Under the pieces are notes generated by a model. That model saw nothing but the letters and a program-made list of their open reading frames with translations, was not told the DNA's origin and searched no databases. Both the position numbers and the translations under genes were made by a program. This document shows, piece after piece, positions 43,601 to 52,985 of a stretch of DNA of 64,000 bases. Position 1 is the stretch's first letter; each line of letters starts with the position of its first letter. Source of the stretch: Ostrinia nubilalis (Eukaryota > Arthropoda > Insecta > Lepidoptera > Crambidae); NCBI RefSeq assembly GCF_963855985.1, contig NC_087096.1, positions 5,766,001 through 5,830,000 on the forward strand. Reading direction: 5' to 3'.

Positions 43601-44224
43601 AGCAACAATGCTCCACAGAAAACAATATTCATCCTTATTCCGGATATTAATACACGCCTTTTTCTTTTTTATTGTAAGTGGTAAATCAACGTAAGTTGAA
43701 CCCGACCCTCTAAGAGGATCGTACCTATTAATATTGACTTCCAGGGAAACATTGCTCAAAAAAGTCCAGCCGCTATCGCGGTCTTCGAATTCCTCAACTT
43801 TGTTTTTAATACTATCAACAAGTGTTTCAAATATCTTATCAAAGTCATAATTGCGAGTAACTAAAAAGTTTTTAATAACAAATGACTTGACTTCACTTTG
43901 CTCATTCTTAAATAAAAAGAAATTAGCGAAATATTCGAAATTAACTTTTAAACTTATATGCTTTTTCAATGAGAGTTTCAATAAGTTATCGATTTTAGAA
44001 AATATACTGTGCAAAAACATATCAGGCAAAGAGTGTACGTACTCATCTGTAGGAGTGATCCTGTAGGACACGATGCGACCCTGGAAAGCAGTTGCAAGTT
44101 CAACCACACCATCAAAGTCTTGCGCCTGCAACGCGTTGCACCGACCTTTGTGTGCGGCGCTGCGCAGGTGACCTACCCACCGCCTGCTATCTACTTGGAT
44201 ACAACACTCAGAGCAAAAAGGCAT
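40697..44224 (-). CDS. Protein-primed family B DNA polymerase
   Basis: 1,175 residues, copying the linear element by protein priming. Exonuclease motifs are YADFETL (370-375), HNLAGYD (511-517) and a Y664-D668 pair. Polymerase motifs are YIDCNNLYG (762-770, the DxxSLYP equivalent), NNSVFG (911-916) and YTDTDS (1016-1021). The N-terminus has a C2H2 zinc finger (C4, C7, H19, H25). C201 (EYCFLW) and H296 (KCHFVL) lie in a region that could be an OTU-like cysteine-protease domain, and CHICN...DHCH...YCN (466-496) is an endonuclease VII-like zinc motif known in these polymerases. The frame is uninterrupted. It reads opposite to the capsid genes; a minus-strand AATAAA lies near 40588. Confidence 0.95.
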   Translation of the reverse strand: MPFCSECCIQVDSRRWVGHLRSAAHKGRCNALQAQDFDGVVELATAFQGRIVSYRITPTDEYVHSLPDMFLHSIFSKIDNLLKLSLKKHISLKVNFEYFANFFLFKNEQSEVKSFVIKNFLVTRNYDFDKIFETLVDSIKNKVEEFEDRDSGWTFLSNVSLEVNINRYDPLRGSGSTYVDLPLTIKKKKACINIRNKDEYCFLWSIVAALYPVKKNGDRTSSYPNFEQVLNIDGMSFPVTFSDIAKFENNNPEISVNVYALKNNRTVVGPIYKSEFKSKTRTKINLLLVENNIKCHFVLIKNLSRLVRSQITKHHGTLYFCDDCLLFFTTEVKLENHTCSGVSTVLPDKGTCLEFKHFERKQDVPFTIYADFETLLVPFQGCEPDPTSSFTSQRQKHIPAAFAYYIVCSFDNDLNKFVQYRGKDYVEIFLDKLYKDIKKIYDILDKEIAMEFDENDAEAFARAEVCHICNKLLIVDKVRDHCHLTGRYRGAAHQYCNLRFSVPKLVPVFFHNLAGYDCHLFIKELAESLGPVKVIAKNKENYVSFTKFLKVNNEKYARIRFVDSFQFLGTSLEKLAGGLEKTDFTYLQKFYPKENEFVLLTRKGVYPYDHMKQWKSYSERKLPHKKCFYNSLTDTDISDEDYAHAQKVWSDFNIKDMGQYTDLYLKTDVLLLTDIFENFRHVCKTNYQLDPAFYLTAPSLSFDAMLLKTGVQLDLLTDLEIIRFIQKGIRGGICLCSTRYAQANNKYMPHYDPSEPDSFLVYIDCNNLYGYSMCQYLPVSDFRLLDQSEIDLLNIIDVDDNAEFGYILEVDLIYPEELHHSHNDYPFCPEKFTPPGGKTSKLIPNLYPKYQYVIHYVYLKTCIKNGLVLDKIHRVLCFRQSPFLAKYINLNTDLRKKAVTSFQQDLFKLMNNSVFGKTLEDSEKRVDVRLVNKWCDKSNKTKKFITADRLIARPNFHSATIYSNNLVAVQMKQERIILDKPIYIGFAVLELSKSHMYDFHYSVVKPHYGDKVQLCYTDTDSFVYRIETEDFYRDLKKNFINYFDTSNYSSDNVFGLPLKNKKIPGLFKDELGGKIMTEFVGLRSKLYCIKTESTLIKKAKGVKKNVIRDLSSSDYKSVLLDDKIIRKKNILFRCIKHEIFTQSVNKVALSNQDDKRFISSDKITTWAWGHHRNLF

Positions 44225-44454
44225 TTTAGTAGTTAGATTAGATTAATAACTTGTTAATAACTTTCTAGCTCTTTATAAAACTTACTTTTAGCTATCTAAA
44301 ACTTTACTTAGGTACAAATACTTAGTCTAAAAGTTATTTTTAACTATCTTAGTTTTACTTATTATTGTATCCTAACCTATCTAAATTTTACATGTAAAAT
44401 CATAACCTGCCTGGGCACTCGAGGTCAATGAAGGAAAAAAAACCTAAGTCAATA

Positions 44455-45635
44455 TTATTTTAAACCTACTTTATTTATTTTATTATCATAAAATACAGGT
44501 TTAGTATCGCTAAACAGTGTTTTAGCTTTCTTCAGGAACCTCTGCAAGTAGTCCCACTCAGCCTGCTCCGAGTCCAGCTGCGCCTTGAGCGTGACGAGCG
44601 CCTTGGTGTAGCGCTGGTCCGGGGGCGCCTTGCGCGCGTCGTCCGCGCTGTAGACGCGCGTCTCCACGTAGTAGCGGCCGGCCAGCGGCGCGCGCCACAC
44701 CAGCGAGCCGTGCGCGGTCTTGCTGCTGAAGCTGCTGTCGAGCCGCCTCGGCTCGTTGGATGCGCGCGTGGCCTTCTCTATGGCTTCCTCCTCGTCCGAC
44801 AGAACTCCCAGCACGTCGAACGATTCCTTTGGATTCGACTTCGGCTTCTTTGAAGAATGGGATCTGTGATCGAGAAAGACATTATAAAATTAATACATAA
44901 ATAATATTATAATTTTTTCGCAGTGAAGTTGTCGTATTCACTTTAATGGATACATGAAGTAACGTATTCATAATGGATACAGTTAAAGTTTAAAGTTATG
45001 ATGTAACAATGATTACTTGCATACAATTACAACGCGACGAAACATTTTAGCTAATAATTACTATGAAACATGAAATACTTAGAAACAAAAACTGCAAAAA
45101 TATTTTGTCTTACCTGTCTCGAGATGTTGGTTTTCGTTTAGGCTTGGCTCTCTGCACGGGTTCAGACGCTTCAAACTCGGAGTCAGACCTGAAAGATTAA
45201 AGTCAATGTTAAAGTCGGTTATCTCGCAACTTGTAAAGTAAGTAAATCTTGCACTTTAAACCCGTACTCGGTCATGATGCAGTTATCGAAATCGTCAATA
45301 CGAAAATAACTAAGATTGATACAATAACAGCAAAAGAACTTCTGTCTTACCTAACGGTGTCTCGAGATGTTAGTTTTCTCTTCGGCTTGGCTTTCTGCAC
45401 AGGCTCAAACACTTCAAACTCTGAATCAGACCTGAAGACATTAAAGTTAGTTTTAAAATTCAATATTTCCTAACAAAATTCCTCACTTTTAAACTATAAC
45501 CCAGTCTGTGATGTAAAAAATTTAAATTAACATGATTTGGATGATGCTTAGTTAACTATGTACTAAAATAACGCATCTGCATCAAATCGAAACAAGTCAC
45601 AGTTAAAAACAATCAAGATAAAAATGTACTCACAT
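44455..45635 (-). CDS. Spliced accessory gene with a duplicated exon
   Basis: Reading the minus strand: a candidate first exon ends in AT at 45635-45634 at a GTGAGT donor. Exons follow at 45431-45351 (81 nt) and 45188-45114 (75 nt), each ending in AG before a GTAAGAC donor. The last exon is 44863-44455. All junctions keep phase, giving about 188 residues. The two middle exons encode near-identical units (SDSEFE ... PVQ-AKPKRK ... TSRD), a tandem exon duplication of about 25 residues. The start codon would be split as AT|G, which is inference. The last exon is much richer in GC than the rest of the element (alanine, arginine and glutamate rich) and resembles a captured host exon. Function not recognised. 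Confidence 0.7.
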
Positions 45636-45827
45636 ATTGAACACTCACAATTTACTGAAGAAATGACGTCACTGGAGCTGGAGCTTCTTCTGAAGCACTT
45701 CGAAATACAGAATGAAGCTCATACTGCGAGCCCCCAAATTTAAAGGGAAAATATTGATAATTCAGCAATAAAGTTAGGCTCATCACAAACGTTACATACG
45801 TATCTGCTTAACAACTCTCCTATGGAG

Positions 45828-45925
45828 TAGTGGCGTGCAGCAGGACTAATAGGTCAGAGGTTGCGTGTTCGATTCCCGCTCAATACAAATTTTTGTTAGT
45901 ATGAACATAAATATTTTATAAAACA
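45828..45925 (+). repeat. tRNA-derived SINE-like insertion in the Polinton
   Basis: GTAGTGGCGTGCAGCAGG resembles an A box, and GTGTTCGATTCCCGCTCAAT a B box with the usual AATACAAAT start of a tail. This box-A/box-B order and the tail fit lepidopteran SINEs. The insertion is in non-coding DNA, so it does not disable the element. Confidence 0.6.
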
Positions 45926-46444
45926 TAATAGGTATTCGAAATTTATTGAAACATTATTCTCTCTTTCTGCAGTCGGTTTATACAGCTTGCGCATTGCGTT
46001 CACGCCAGGCCTAATGCTTATGCACACTCAGGTATTTACGAAAACTGGGACAATGATGCGAATGCCTGTATGAAAATAACCATGGTGAAGACGAATTAAA
46101 TATTATACAAAATCATGATTTGATTTAAACTAAAACTTTATAAATACTGCATGATTTTGAAGGTTTAATTAACATTTTAAAATATTTGACGTTATTGTAG
46201 TTTAAAATTAAACTTGAAATGATAAAATCATCTTATCCTAAAATGTTGATTTAACTTATTATGTAAAAAATATACTAGACTTATTGAAATTATTACGCTT
46301 CGAAAATTAGTTTTACGTTAAAATTAGTTATGATTTGTTTTCATAATTAATTCAGATTGTTCATAATAATGATGCATACATACAATACATAGTTAATAAA
46401 CTTTTACATAATTAATTAGTCAATCAATATAATGTTTTAGCAAT

Positions 46445-46580
46445 GGTATGAAGGTTGGCTGGAAGAGATCGCTTTTTAGCGATAAGATGTACACCGTAAC
46501 TATCTCCCTACATCCTAGGTTTGACTTCTTTGCCTTATTATAACTTGTGTATGTTAAGTAGTTGTTGCTAGGTGGGAATA
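46445..46580 (+). repeat. Non-LTR retrotransposon 3' tail in the Polinton
   Basis: GGTTGGCTGGAAGAGATCGC, then AGCGATAAGATGT, matches the tail at 15660-15785. It lies between the SINE-like piece and the paired direct repeats. Confidence 0.5.
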
Positions 46581-47375
46581 AAAAAATCAGGTTTTTTATT
46601 CCTCATTAAAATAATTACCTAATTAGTAAAGAGGCAAAGCCGTGGTATAATTGTTTACTCGTTAAAATATCATCGATTTAGCTACCGGATGTCGGACCAT
46701 TTCAATAGAATCATACTTTAATAATGCAATTTAACAATTTACCTAATTCTTACATCACAGTGCAAGCTATAAAATCATATTATAAATAAATGAATTGTAA
46801 TCATTTTTATAGCATGTTAGTATGGATTGTATTTATAGCAATCAAAGAGCTCAAGCATTATGAGAATGTGACGTCAATACAACAGCATTGCAACATTGCG
46901 CTTTATGTTACAGTTTGACACAGCAAAAATGGTATGTTAGTCGACGCTCTGATAATAGTGTAAGAGCCAAGGTTCATTGCAGGGACAGTAAACCAAACTA
47001 AGTTTTAAAATGTGTCACATCATTTTTAATTTAACGTAACCAATAGCTAATATTATATTAATAACCTTTTTTTATGTTTAAGTTAAGTCATGTCGTCACT
47101 AATTTATTCTCAAAAAGATGGACTATGATGAAAGTATTGATAAAAATATTTGATGAATTAATTGCTCGATAAAGATAATTCTTTAAGGGCAGATTTTTGA
47201 ATCGTTAGTTTTAACTAAAGAATAGAACTCATTTTGAATTATTTCCCATATTGAAATTGTCAATACGCCAAACTTATTCTACAGTTAAAACTTATCCAAC
47301 TATTGAAAAATCTGGTCTAAATTTATTAGTATTTAGTATCTGTTAAATAAAACTTAAGCTTTGAGATGAAAATGG

Positions 47376-47654
47376 CTACCAGTCAACCTATGATGGATTA
47401 AATTGAAAGATTGCATACAGCTCCTTGACTATGACTTCATGTTACATGGAAGTTACGTTTGGTCCAAGTCATAAGAAATTAGGAAGATAATTATTATGCT
47501 TAATATTTTATTTAGTGATATTCTTAACTTATTTTTAGAACTATCATTCAACCTATGTTGAACTATATTGAATGTTTGCATACTGTTCTTTGACTATGAT
47601 TTCAAGTTAGACCAATGTATGTTTGGTCCAAGTGACAAGAATATTAGAAAGATA
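47376..47654. repeat. Diverged direct repeat pair (about 114 bp)
   Basis: 47376-47489 and 47541-47654 share the order CTACCAGTCAACCTATG/CTATCATTCAACCTATG, TTGACTATGA, GTTTGGTCCAAGT and AGAAATTAGGAAGAT/AGAATATTAGAAAGAT. The copies have diverged noticeably. Confidence 0.7.
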
Positions 47655-48065
47655 TACAAAGACAATCTTTTATTATTTTATTTTGTAGAATGAATAAGTT
47701 AAAGAGTTCCTTTTAGGAAAATCTTATCAATGTACAAGATAAATTAAGATAATATCATAAAGATGCTATAACTATTAATGTACAGCTGAAAATTAATTAA
47801 AAATCTGCATTCATACGTATCTACTATTAACATATTTAAAAATGTATAAATACTTGCAGTATTGTCTTATTACTCATTTGGTTTCGATGCTCGCTAATTT
47901 TAATCATCAAAATCGCTACAGTTTATGCGCTTGGACCGCAACACTGCTGAACATGCATATCCCGCCTTCAGTAGCCAGTTGTGTCAATTTGTGTGAAAGT
48001 GTTAGTAGTGTACATAGTGGGAGCCTAATTAATTCATAAGGAATATCTTTTAGGTTTTGTATTCT

Positions 48066-48574
48066 TGGATGTAACCTAACAGTAAGCTGCCATTGGTATA
48101 ACATTTTACCTATGTTGGATGGAGAGACATGAGCCAAGCTGGTACAGAATATACATACATACTGTAATTCTGTGTGTTCTCTCGAGGCAATCGGCTCATC
48201 CACATGGTTGAACGGTTTACCCATGGTGCTACCGCTGTATAAGGGCATGCGTCATATTGGCCCATGAATACGAATCTTATAGAACTTATGAATTATTATT
48301 GACTCTCACTCAAGATATTATAGTGTGTAACTCAATCGGTTTATAATTCTCATATTTGAGGTTCTCGTATACATGGATGTAACCTAACAGTAAGCTGCTA
48401 TTGGTATAACATTTTTACTCGTGTTGGATGGAGAGTCATGAGCCAAGCTGGTACAGAAAATTACATAAAAGTAAATTCTGTGTGTTCTCTCGAGGCAAGC
48501 TGCTCATCCGCATGGTTTTAAGGTTTACCTATGGTGCTACCGCTGTATAAGGGCATGCGTCAAACTGACCCATG
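48066..48574. repeat. 201-bp direct repeat pair near the right terminus
   Basis: 48066-48266 and 48374-48574 match along their entire length (TGGATGTAACCTAACAGTAA ... GGGCATGCGTCA), with a spacer of about 107 bp. Conserved inner blocks include GAGCCAAGCTGGTACAGAA, TCTGTGTGTTCTCTCGAGGC and GGTGCTACCGCTGTATAAGG. They sit within 700 bp of the right terminus, where a Polinton might hold an origin, enhancer or promoter. Confidence 0.8.
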
Positions 48575-48752
48575 TATACAGACTTCTAAAAAGGAATTGT
48601 GAATCCCAATTGGGTTTTATCGTGTGATCAAAAGTGCGTGGATTTAACGAAAAAAGCTCATGTTGTGCTAGTAGCCGTGTAAGGTAAGTCAAATTTTTAA
48701 CATGGAATTAGGCTATTCTGCACTACTGCAGGCATGGTTTACCTACTTACGT

Positions 48753-48840
48753 TCGTGTTATTGGGCGATCTAACGCACAGAGTGAGGTCGCAAACTGCGA
48801 CCGAACGAATGTGAGTTAGAACGCCCAATAACACACTACT
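48753..48840 (-). repeat. Right terminal inverted repeat, self-complementary
   Basis: The exact reverse complement of 32618-32705, with the same nested hairpin. It ends CACACTACT followed by the target duplication AATTAT at 48841-48846. Confidence 0.95.
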
Positions 48841-48846
48841 AATTAT

Positions 48847-51800
48847 GTAAAGTTTTATTTTAAGCTTTTGTTCTTTTTAAAGTCCATATAGTAATACATA
48901 ATTTGGTACCTATAAAAGCCAACCTTTTACTCGTTATGCCATTCATCCATTCATTCTTTTATACGTTTTTGAAGCTTTTCACCGTGTAGTCTTTACGTTT
49001 TTCGCTGGTTAATATTAAAACGCCCTATTTTTCAGCAGCCCGTAGTTATTCAAAAATACAAAAACATATGAACATTCATCTGAAAATGTGATGCCCTAAA
49101 AGGGTCGGGTAATATCTTTATTAAAAGCTTTAGTTATGTCAGTGATATTTTCACAACATCCTTTGTTGTGACAATGCCACTCTCTCTGTAATGAGTATTC
49201 TTTAGCCGCCCCCTTTGTGGGAACAATGTAGGCAGATAATAAAAGTGTTGCCTGCACACAGTACAAAGTATGTTTAAATAATCAGACAGTCAAATAGGCT
49301 CTTAAAACCAGTTGTGATTCTAGAGTGACGAGAGCCCTTGTTCTATTGTGTATAGTAGTTAAACATTTTGTATTTTGATAAATAATAAAATACTGTTAAT
49401 TTTATGAATGCTTATAAGATTTTGAGTAATGATAAATTAATGAAGCACCCGTGAAAAAAAGGTAGAGTTTTACATGATGGGTTTTAAATAGAGGCTTGTT
49501 AAAAGGGTTGCGCTTACTTAAACCATTTTGAAAGTAATTAAAAAGCTGTCTGAGTCCCTATCTAATCTGCTACGAGTATATATTTAATGCTGTAAATCTA
49601 AATATGAACAATCTTACACACAGGGAAACCCATCGTATTGTTTAATTAATTTCATTATCTCTACGAAACTTTTGCCGGAACTATTTTAGTCACAACCGTC
49701 AAGTTGTAGAGTTCTACAACTAACCAAACTGAAGAGCTGTAATCGGAATGAGAGCTGAAATTATTCCCAGCTCCCTGATTTGCATGAAAGTAAGTTGCGA
49801 ATCGGACCTACTGCATCCACTTTACGACTAACTGTTCCCGAGCTAGACAGCGACACCTAGGGAGAGCATTTAGATAATTGCGGAATATCGGAACTTTGAA
49901 CGAATAGACTAAGAGCTAGCGAACGCCAGACCAACGTCATTTTATAAAAGTTCTTTGTCAGCGTATGCTCCCAATATAGGTTAGAATGTTGTAGACAGTT
50001 TGGGTCATCGTGGCTTTAGCAGTTATCATAAAAATATTGTCTGGCAAGGAGTTAGAACGGTCAAAACTGTCTGGTCGATGAGGAAACTACTTGTAATTAT
50101 TGCCCAAATATTATGTATAAAAATCATGTTATGGTATAACGTAAGTATAACTTTTACGGTGGCTTTTGCTGTATATTCATTGGATTAAAAGCTGACTTTT
50201 GACCGTTCCAACTCCTTGCCAGACAATCTTTTAACGGTAGCTGCCAAAGCCACGATGACCCAAACTTCATGATGCACCAACATTCTTACCTATGTTGGGA
50301 GCAAGCGCTAACAAAGTTACAGCCTTTATAAAATAACTAGCGGCCGCCCGCAACTTAGTACGCGTGGATGCCGTTTTACCCCCTTAGTGGTGGAGTTGCG
50401 TAAAAGCCTTTCTTAGCGGATACCTACGTCATAACATCTACCTGCATGCCAAATTTCAGCCCGAGCCATCCAGTGGTTTGGGCTGTGCGTTGATAGATCA
50501 CTCACTATATCAGTCAGTCAGTCGTAGTCGTATTTAGAAGTAGGTCTGGTGTTCACTAGCCCTTAGTCTAGAAGCTTTGTAGTGGCCGCCATAGTTCGCG
50601 CTCTTTGAAGTGCGTAATGACGCGCGTAGCGATTTTCCGACTATACGGGAGCTTGATTTGATGCGTTCATTAAAATAATGATTCGCGCTGCGGTTTTGCG
50701 AGCGTCGCTTGTTCGAACACGGTGACGTAGTGCTGTTTGTTGCAACATTTTGGACGATGGCGCTATTGTTTTTATTGGGAAAGGGAAGGTTTTCTGATAT
50801 AAACAATTTTACCAGAGCTATTATTAGTAAACGTGACGAAATTTGGCAGGGTGAATGAAAATCCCATTGCCACCGGTTTTAGGATATTATGGATAGATTT
50901 TATTATTTAATATCTTACTATCAATGCTCAATCAAGTCAAAGAATAGTGATGGAAATGTTTGAACTTTAAAGCCGAAGTAAAAAAGGCTACAAGCAGGTG
51001 TCTTTTGCGATGACGAACTAAACTGTGAAGTTTAATATTTTCCTGTTCACCTACCTGTAACAAAATGTTGTAAGCCATTCCCAAAATGGCGTTTTACATT
51101 TTAGTCACGGCCAACTCCATCACAAAAATACAGCTAATGAAAAACATAACCCTCCTCCTAGCGCAGTTGGGTAAAAACTAGTAAGTTTCAAAACGATAAA
51201 ACTAAAATTTAATCCACAGCCGTGCAGAAACCGACACCTAAACGAATTTTCTCTGCCCACTAAAACTGCATTTCTCGAAAATAAAATCACCGAAGGAATT
51301 CTCACATGATACGAACCGCACAATTGCTGCAGAATCGGGATCATTTGACGCCTCGCGGGCGCTCTCTCTGCACTTTTATTTCTGCTAGTCACTGCAACCT
51401 CTTTGAACTATACAGGGTGTATAATTTGATACGATTCTGATGACGTAACGCAAATTTTAAAGTTTGTATTGTATTCTATGTTTGCTTTTAGTTAGTGATT
51501 TTATGACATTAACTGCAAGTGTCTGGTTCATTTAATTAACAGAACAAAACTGGGTCTTCAAGTATGACATGATGATATTCAGATTGTGTGGTAAAGTGAA
51601 TTCAATTCAATAAGCTGTATAATCTAGAAAACAAAATAAAGTTAACCCGATCGTTATTTAATTATTTACGCTAAATTAAGTTTTTTTATTATGTAGTTTA
51701 AAAAGTATAATGGCCGTTGAAATAAGCAATGGCAAAATAATCTAAACATAACTGTAATTTAATTCATGTTACTTCCATTAACGTATTAGAAAATCTTTTC

Positions 51801-52029
51801 CAAACCGCAACGTACCTATTTTCCTTTCACAGATTCAGTGCTCTCCCCAGTTACTAAATCCGGAACGAAATAAAGCATCATCCATCACAGTTAGCTCTAT
51901 AACTGAAAATAAATCTGAATACAATACGAAAAACTCCCATATCGCTGTTCTATTATCTATCACGGCTCATAACTCACTTACGGTAATGAAAATTGTAACT
52001 GCTAAAACCAAACGGAACAAAGTCCGAGC
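48847..52029. other. Non-coding flank right of the Polinton
   Basis: No gene is supported; all frames are short and without domains. The only structured feature found is the foldback element at 49939-50334. Confidence 0.5.
49939..50334. repeat. Foldback element, about 396 bp
   Basis: The arm 49939-50066 pairs imperfectly with 50192-50334: TTTATAAAAG, GCTCCCAATATAGG, TTTGGGTCATCGTGGCTTT and TTGTCTGGCAAGGAGTT all have inverted counterparts. The arms have diverged by about 15%. Non-coding. Confidence 0.8.
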
Positions 52030-52985
52030 GATATAATGGCGCAATAAATTCGACGCGTCATACCGGAATGCGTTCCGGTCAGGGCTGCCACCCGGCGGAA
52101 AAGGCATTTTCAATTAATGGGACATCTAGAATAATCTAGATGTTTTAGGCTACGCGTTAATTTTCTTTTTAATTTTTCAGCGTTATCATTAATGTTAACG
52201 GAATGAAAATAGTGACTACTAAAATGAAACTGAAATATCCTGGCGCAATAAATTCGACGCGTCATACCGGAATGCGTTTCGGTCAGGGTTGCCACGGCCA
52301 GGCATTTTCAATTATTTGGACACCTAGTTTATTTTTAGGCGGCACTTTGACACGGACTAGATTTCTTTTTAATTTTTCTGGTAGGCAATGTTTTATGAAA
52401 ATAGTCACTACTAAAATCAAACTAAAATAATATCCTGGTGATAAAAATGGGTTATAAATTCGACGCGTCATACCGGAAAGCGTTCCGGTCAGGGTTGCCA
52501 CGGCCACGCATTTTTAATTAATGGGACATCTAGTTTATTTTTAGGCGGCACTTTGACACGGGCTAGCTTTCTTTTTCGGCGTTGTCGTATGTGAGCACTT
52601 CAATAGAAGGGTAAGTAATGAGTGTTTTAATAAAATAGTCATTACTAAAACCAAATTAAATTATCCTGGCGCATTAAATTCGATGCGTCATACCGGAATG
52701 CGTTTCGTTAAGGGCTGCCATGCGCCGGAACATAATGCGGAAAAAGCATTTTCAATTATTTGACATCTAGGTTTTTTAGGCAGCGCTTTGGCACGGGCTA
52801 GCTGCCTTTTTAATTTTTCGGGGTTGTCATTTTTTAAGCAGTGTTTTACGAAAATAGTCACTACTAAAATCCTAGCGATATAATGGCGCAATAAATTCGA
52901 AGCGTCATACCGGAATGCGTCCTGGTCAGGGTTGCCACGCGGCGGAACATTGTGGCGGAAAAGGCATTTCCAGTTGTCCATCCTG
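52030..52985. repeat. Five-copy satellite-like tandem array, unit about 203-219 bp
   Basis: Units start at about 52040, 52243, 52452, 52669 and 52886 with GCGCAATAAATTCGACGCGT (small variations). Each contains CATACCGGAATGCGTTCC, GTCAGGGTTGCCAC, GGACATCTAG, TTTTTAATTTTTC and AAAATAGTCACTACTAAAA. Copies differ by a few percent plus small gaps. The frames in this region are composition by-products. Confidence 0.85.

Larger units (their letters stand above)
45635..48752. other. Right non-coding arm of the Polinton
   Basis: About 3 kb with no convincing gene. It holds a SINE-like tRNA-derived piece (45828-45925), a LINE 3' tail (46445-46580), two pairs of direct repeats (47376-47489 with 47541-47654; 48066-48266 with 48374-48574) and AT-rich spacer. 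It may carry the element's replication or expression signals or simply be degenerate cargo. A 110-codon minus-strand frame at 48248-47916 crosses the repeat and is not conserved in the second copy. Confidence 0.6.
32618..48840. mobile_element. Complete Polinton/Maverick (adintovirus-like) element, 16.2 kb
   Basis: Bounded by an exact 6-bp target duplication (AATTAT, 32612-32617 and 48841-48846) and 88-bp identical terminal inverted repeats starting AGTAGTGTG. Six-bp duplications and AG...CT ends are the Polinton signature. It encodes the full diagnostic set: packaging ATPase, retroviral-type integrase, adenain-like protease, penton-like and double-jelly-roll capsid candidates and protein-primed DNA polymerase B, plus a PLA2-like protein typical of the adintovirus branch. 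All diagnostic frames are open, although the protease lacks an obvious ATG. Plus-strand genes occupy the left 7 kb; minus-strand genes follow, then a 3-kb non-coding arm. A SINE-like stretch (about 45828-45925) and a LINE tail (about 46445-46580) lie in non-coding parts. Intact capsid genes suggest it could be a virus-like provirus rather than only a transposon, which is inference. Confidence 0.95.

Noticed and set aside
45828..45925. Possible tRNA gene in the Polinton arm
   Set aside because: It has A- and B-box-like words, but the arms do not pair as a cloverleaf and a SINE-type tail follows.
47916..48248. 110-codon minus-strand frame in the Polinton right arm
   Set aside because: It lies across the 201-bp repeat, and the second copy does not keep it open; no motif.
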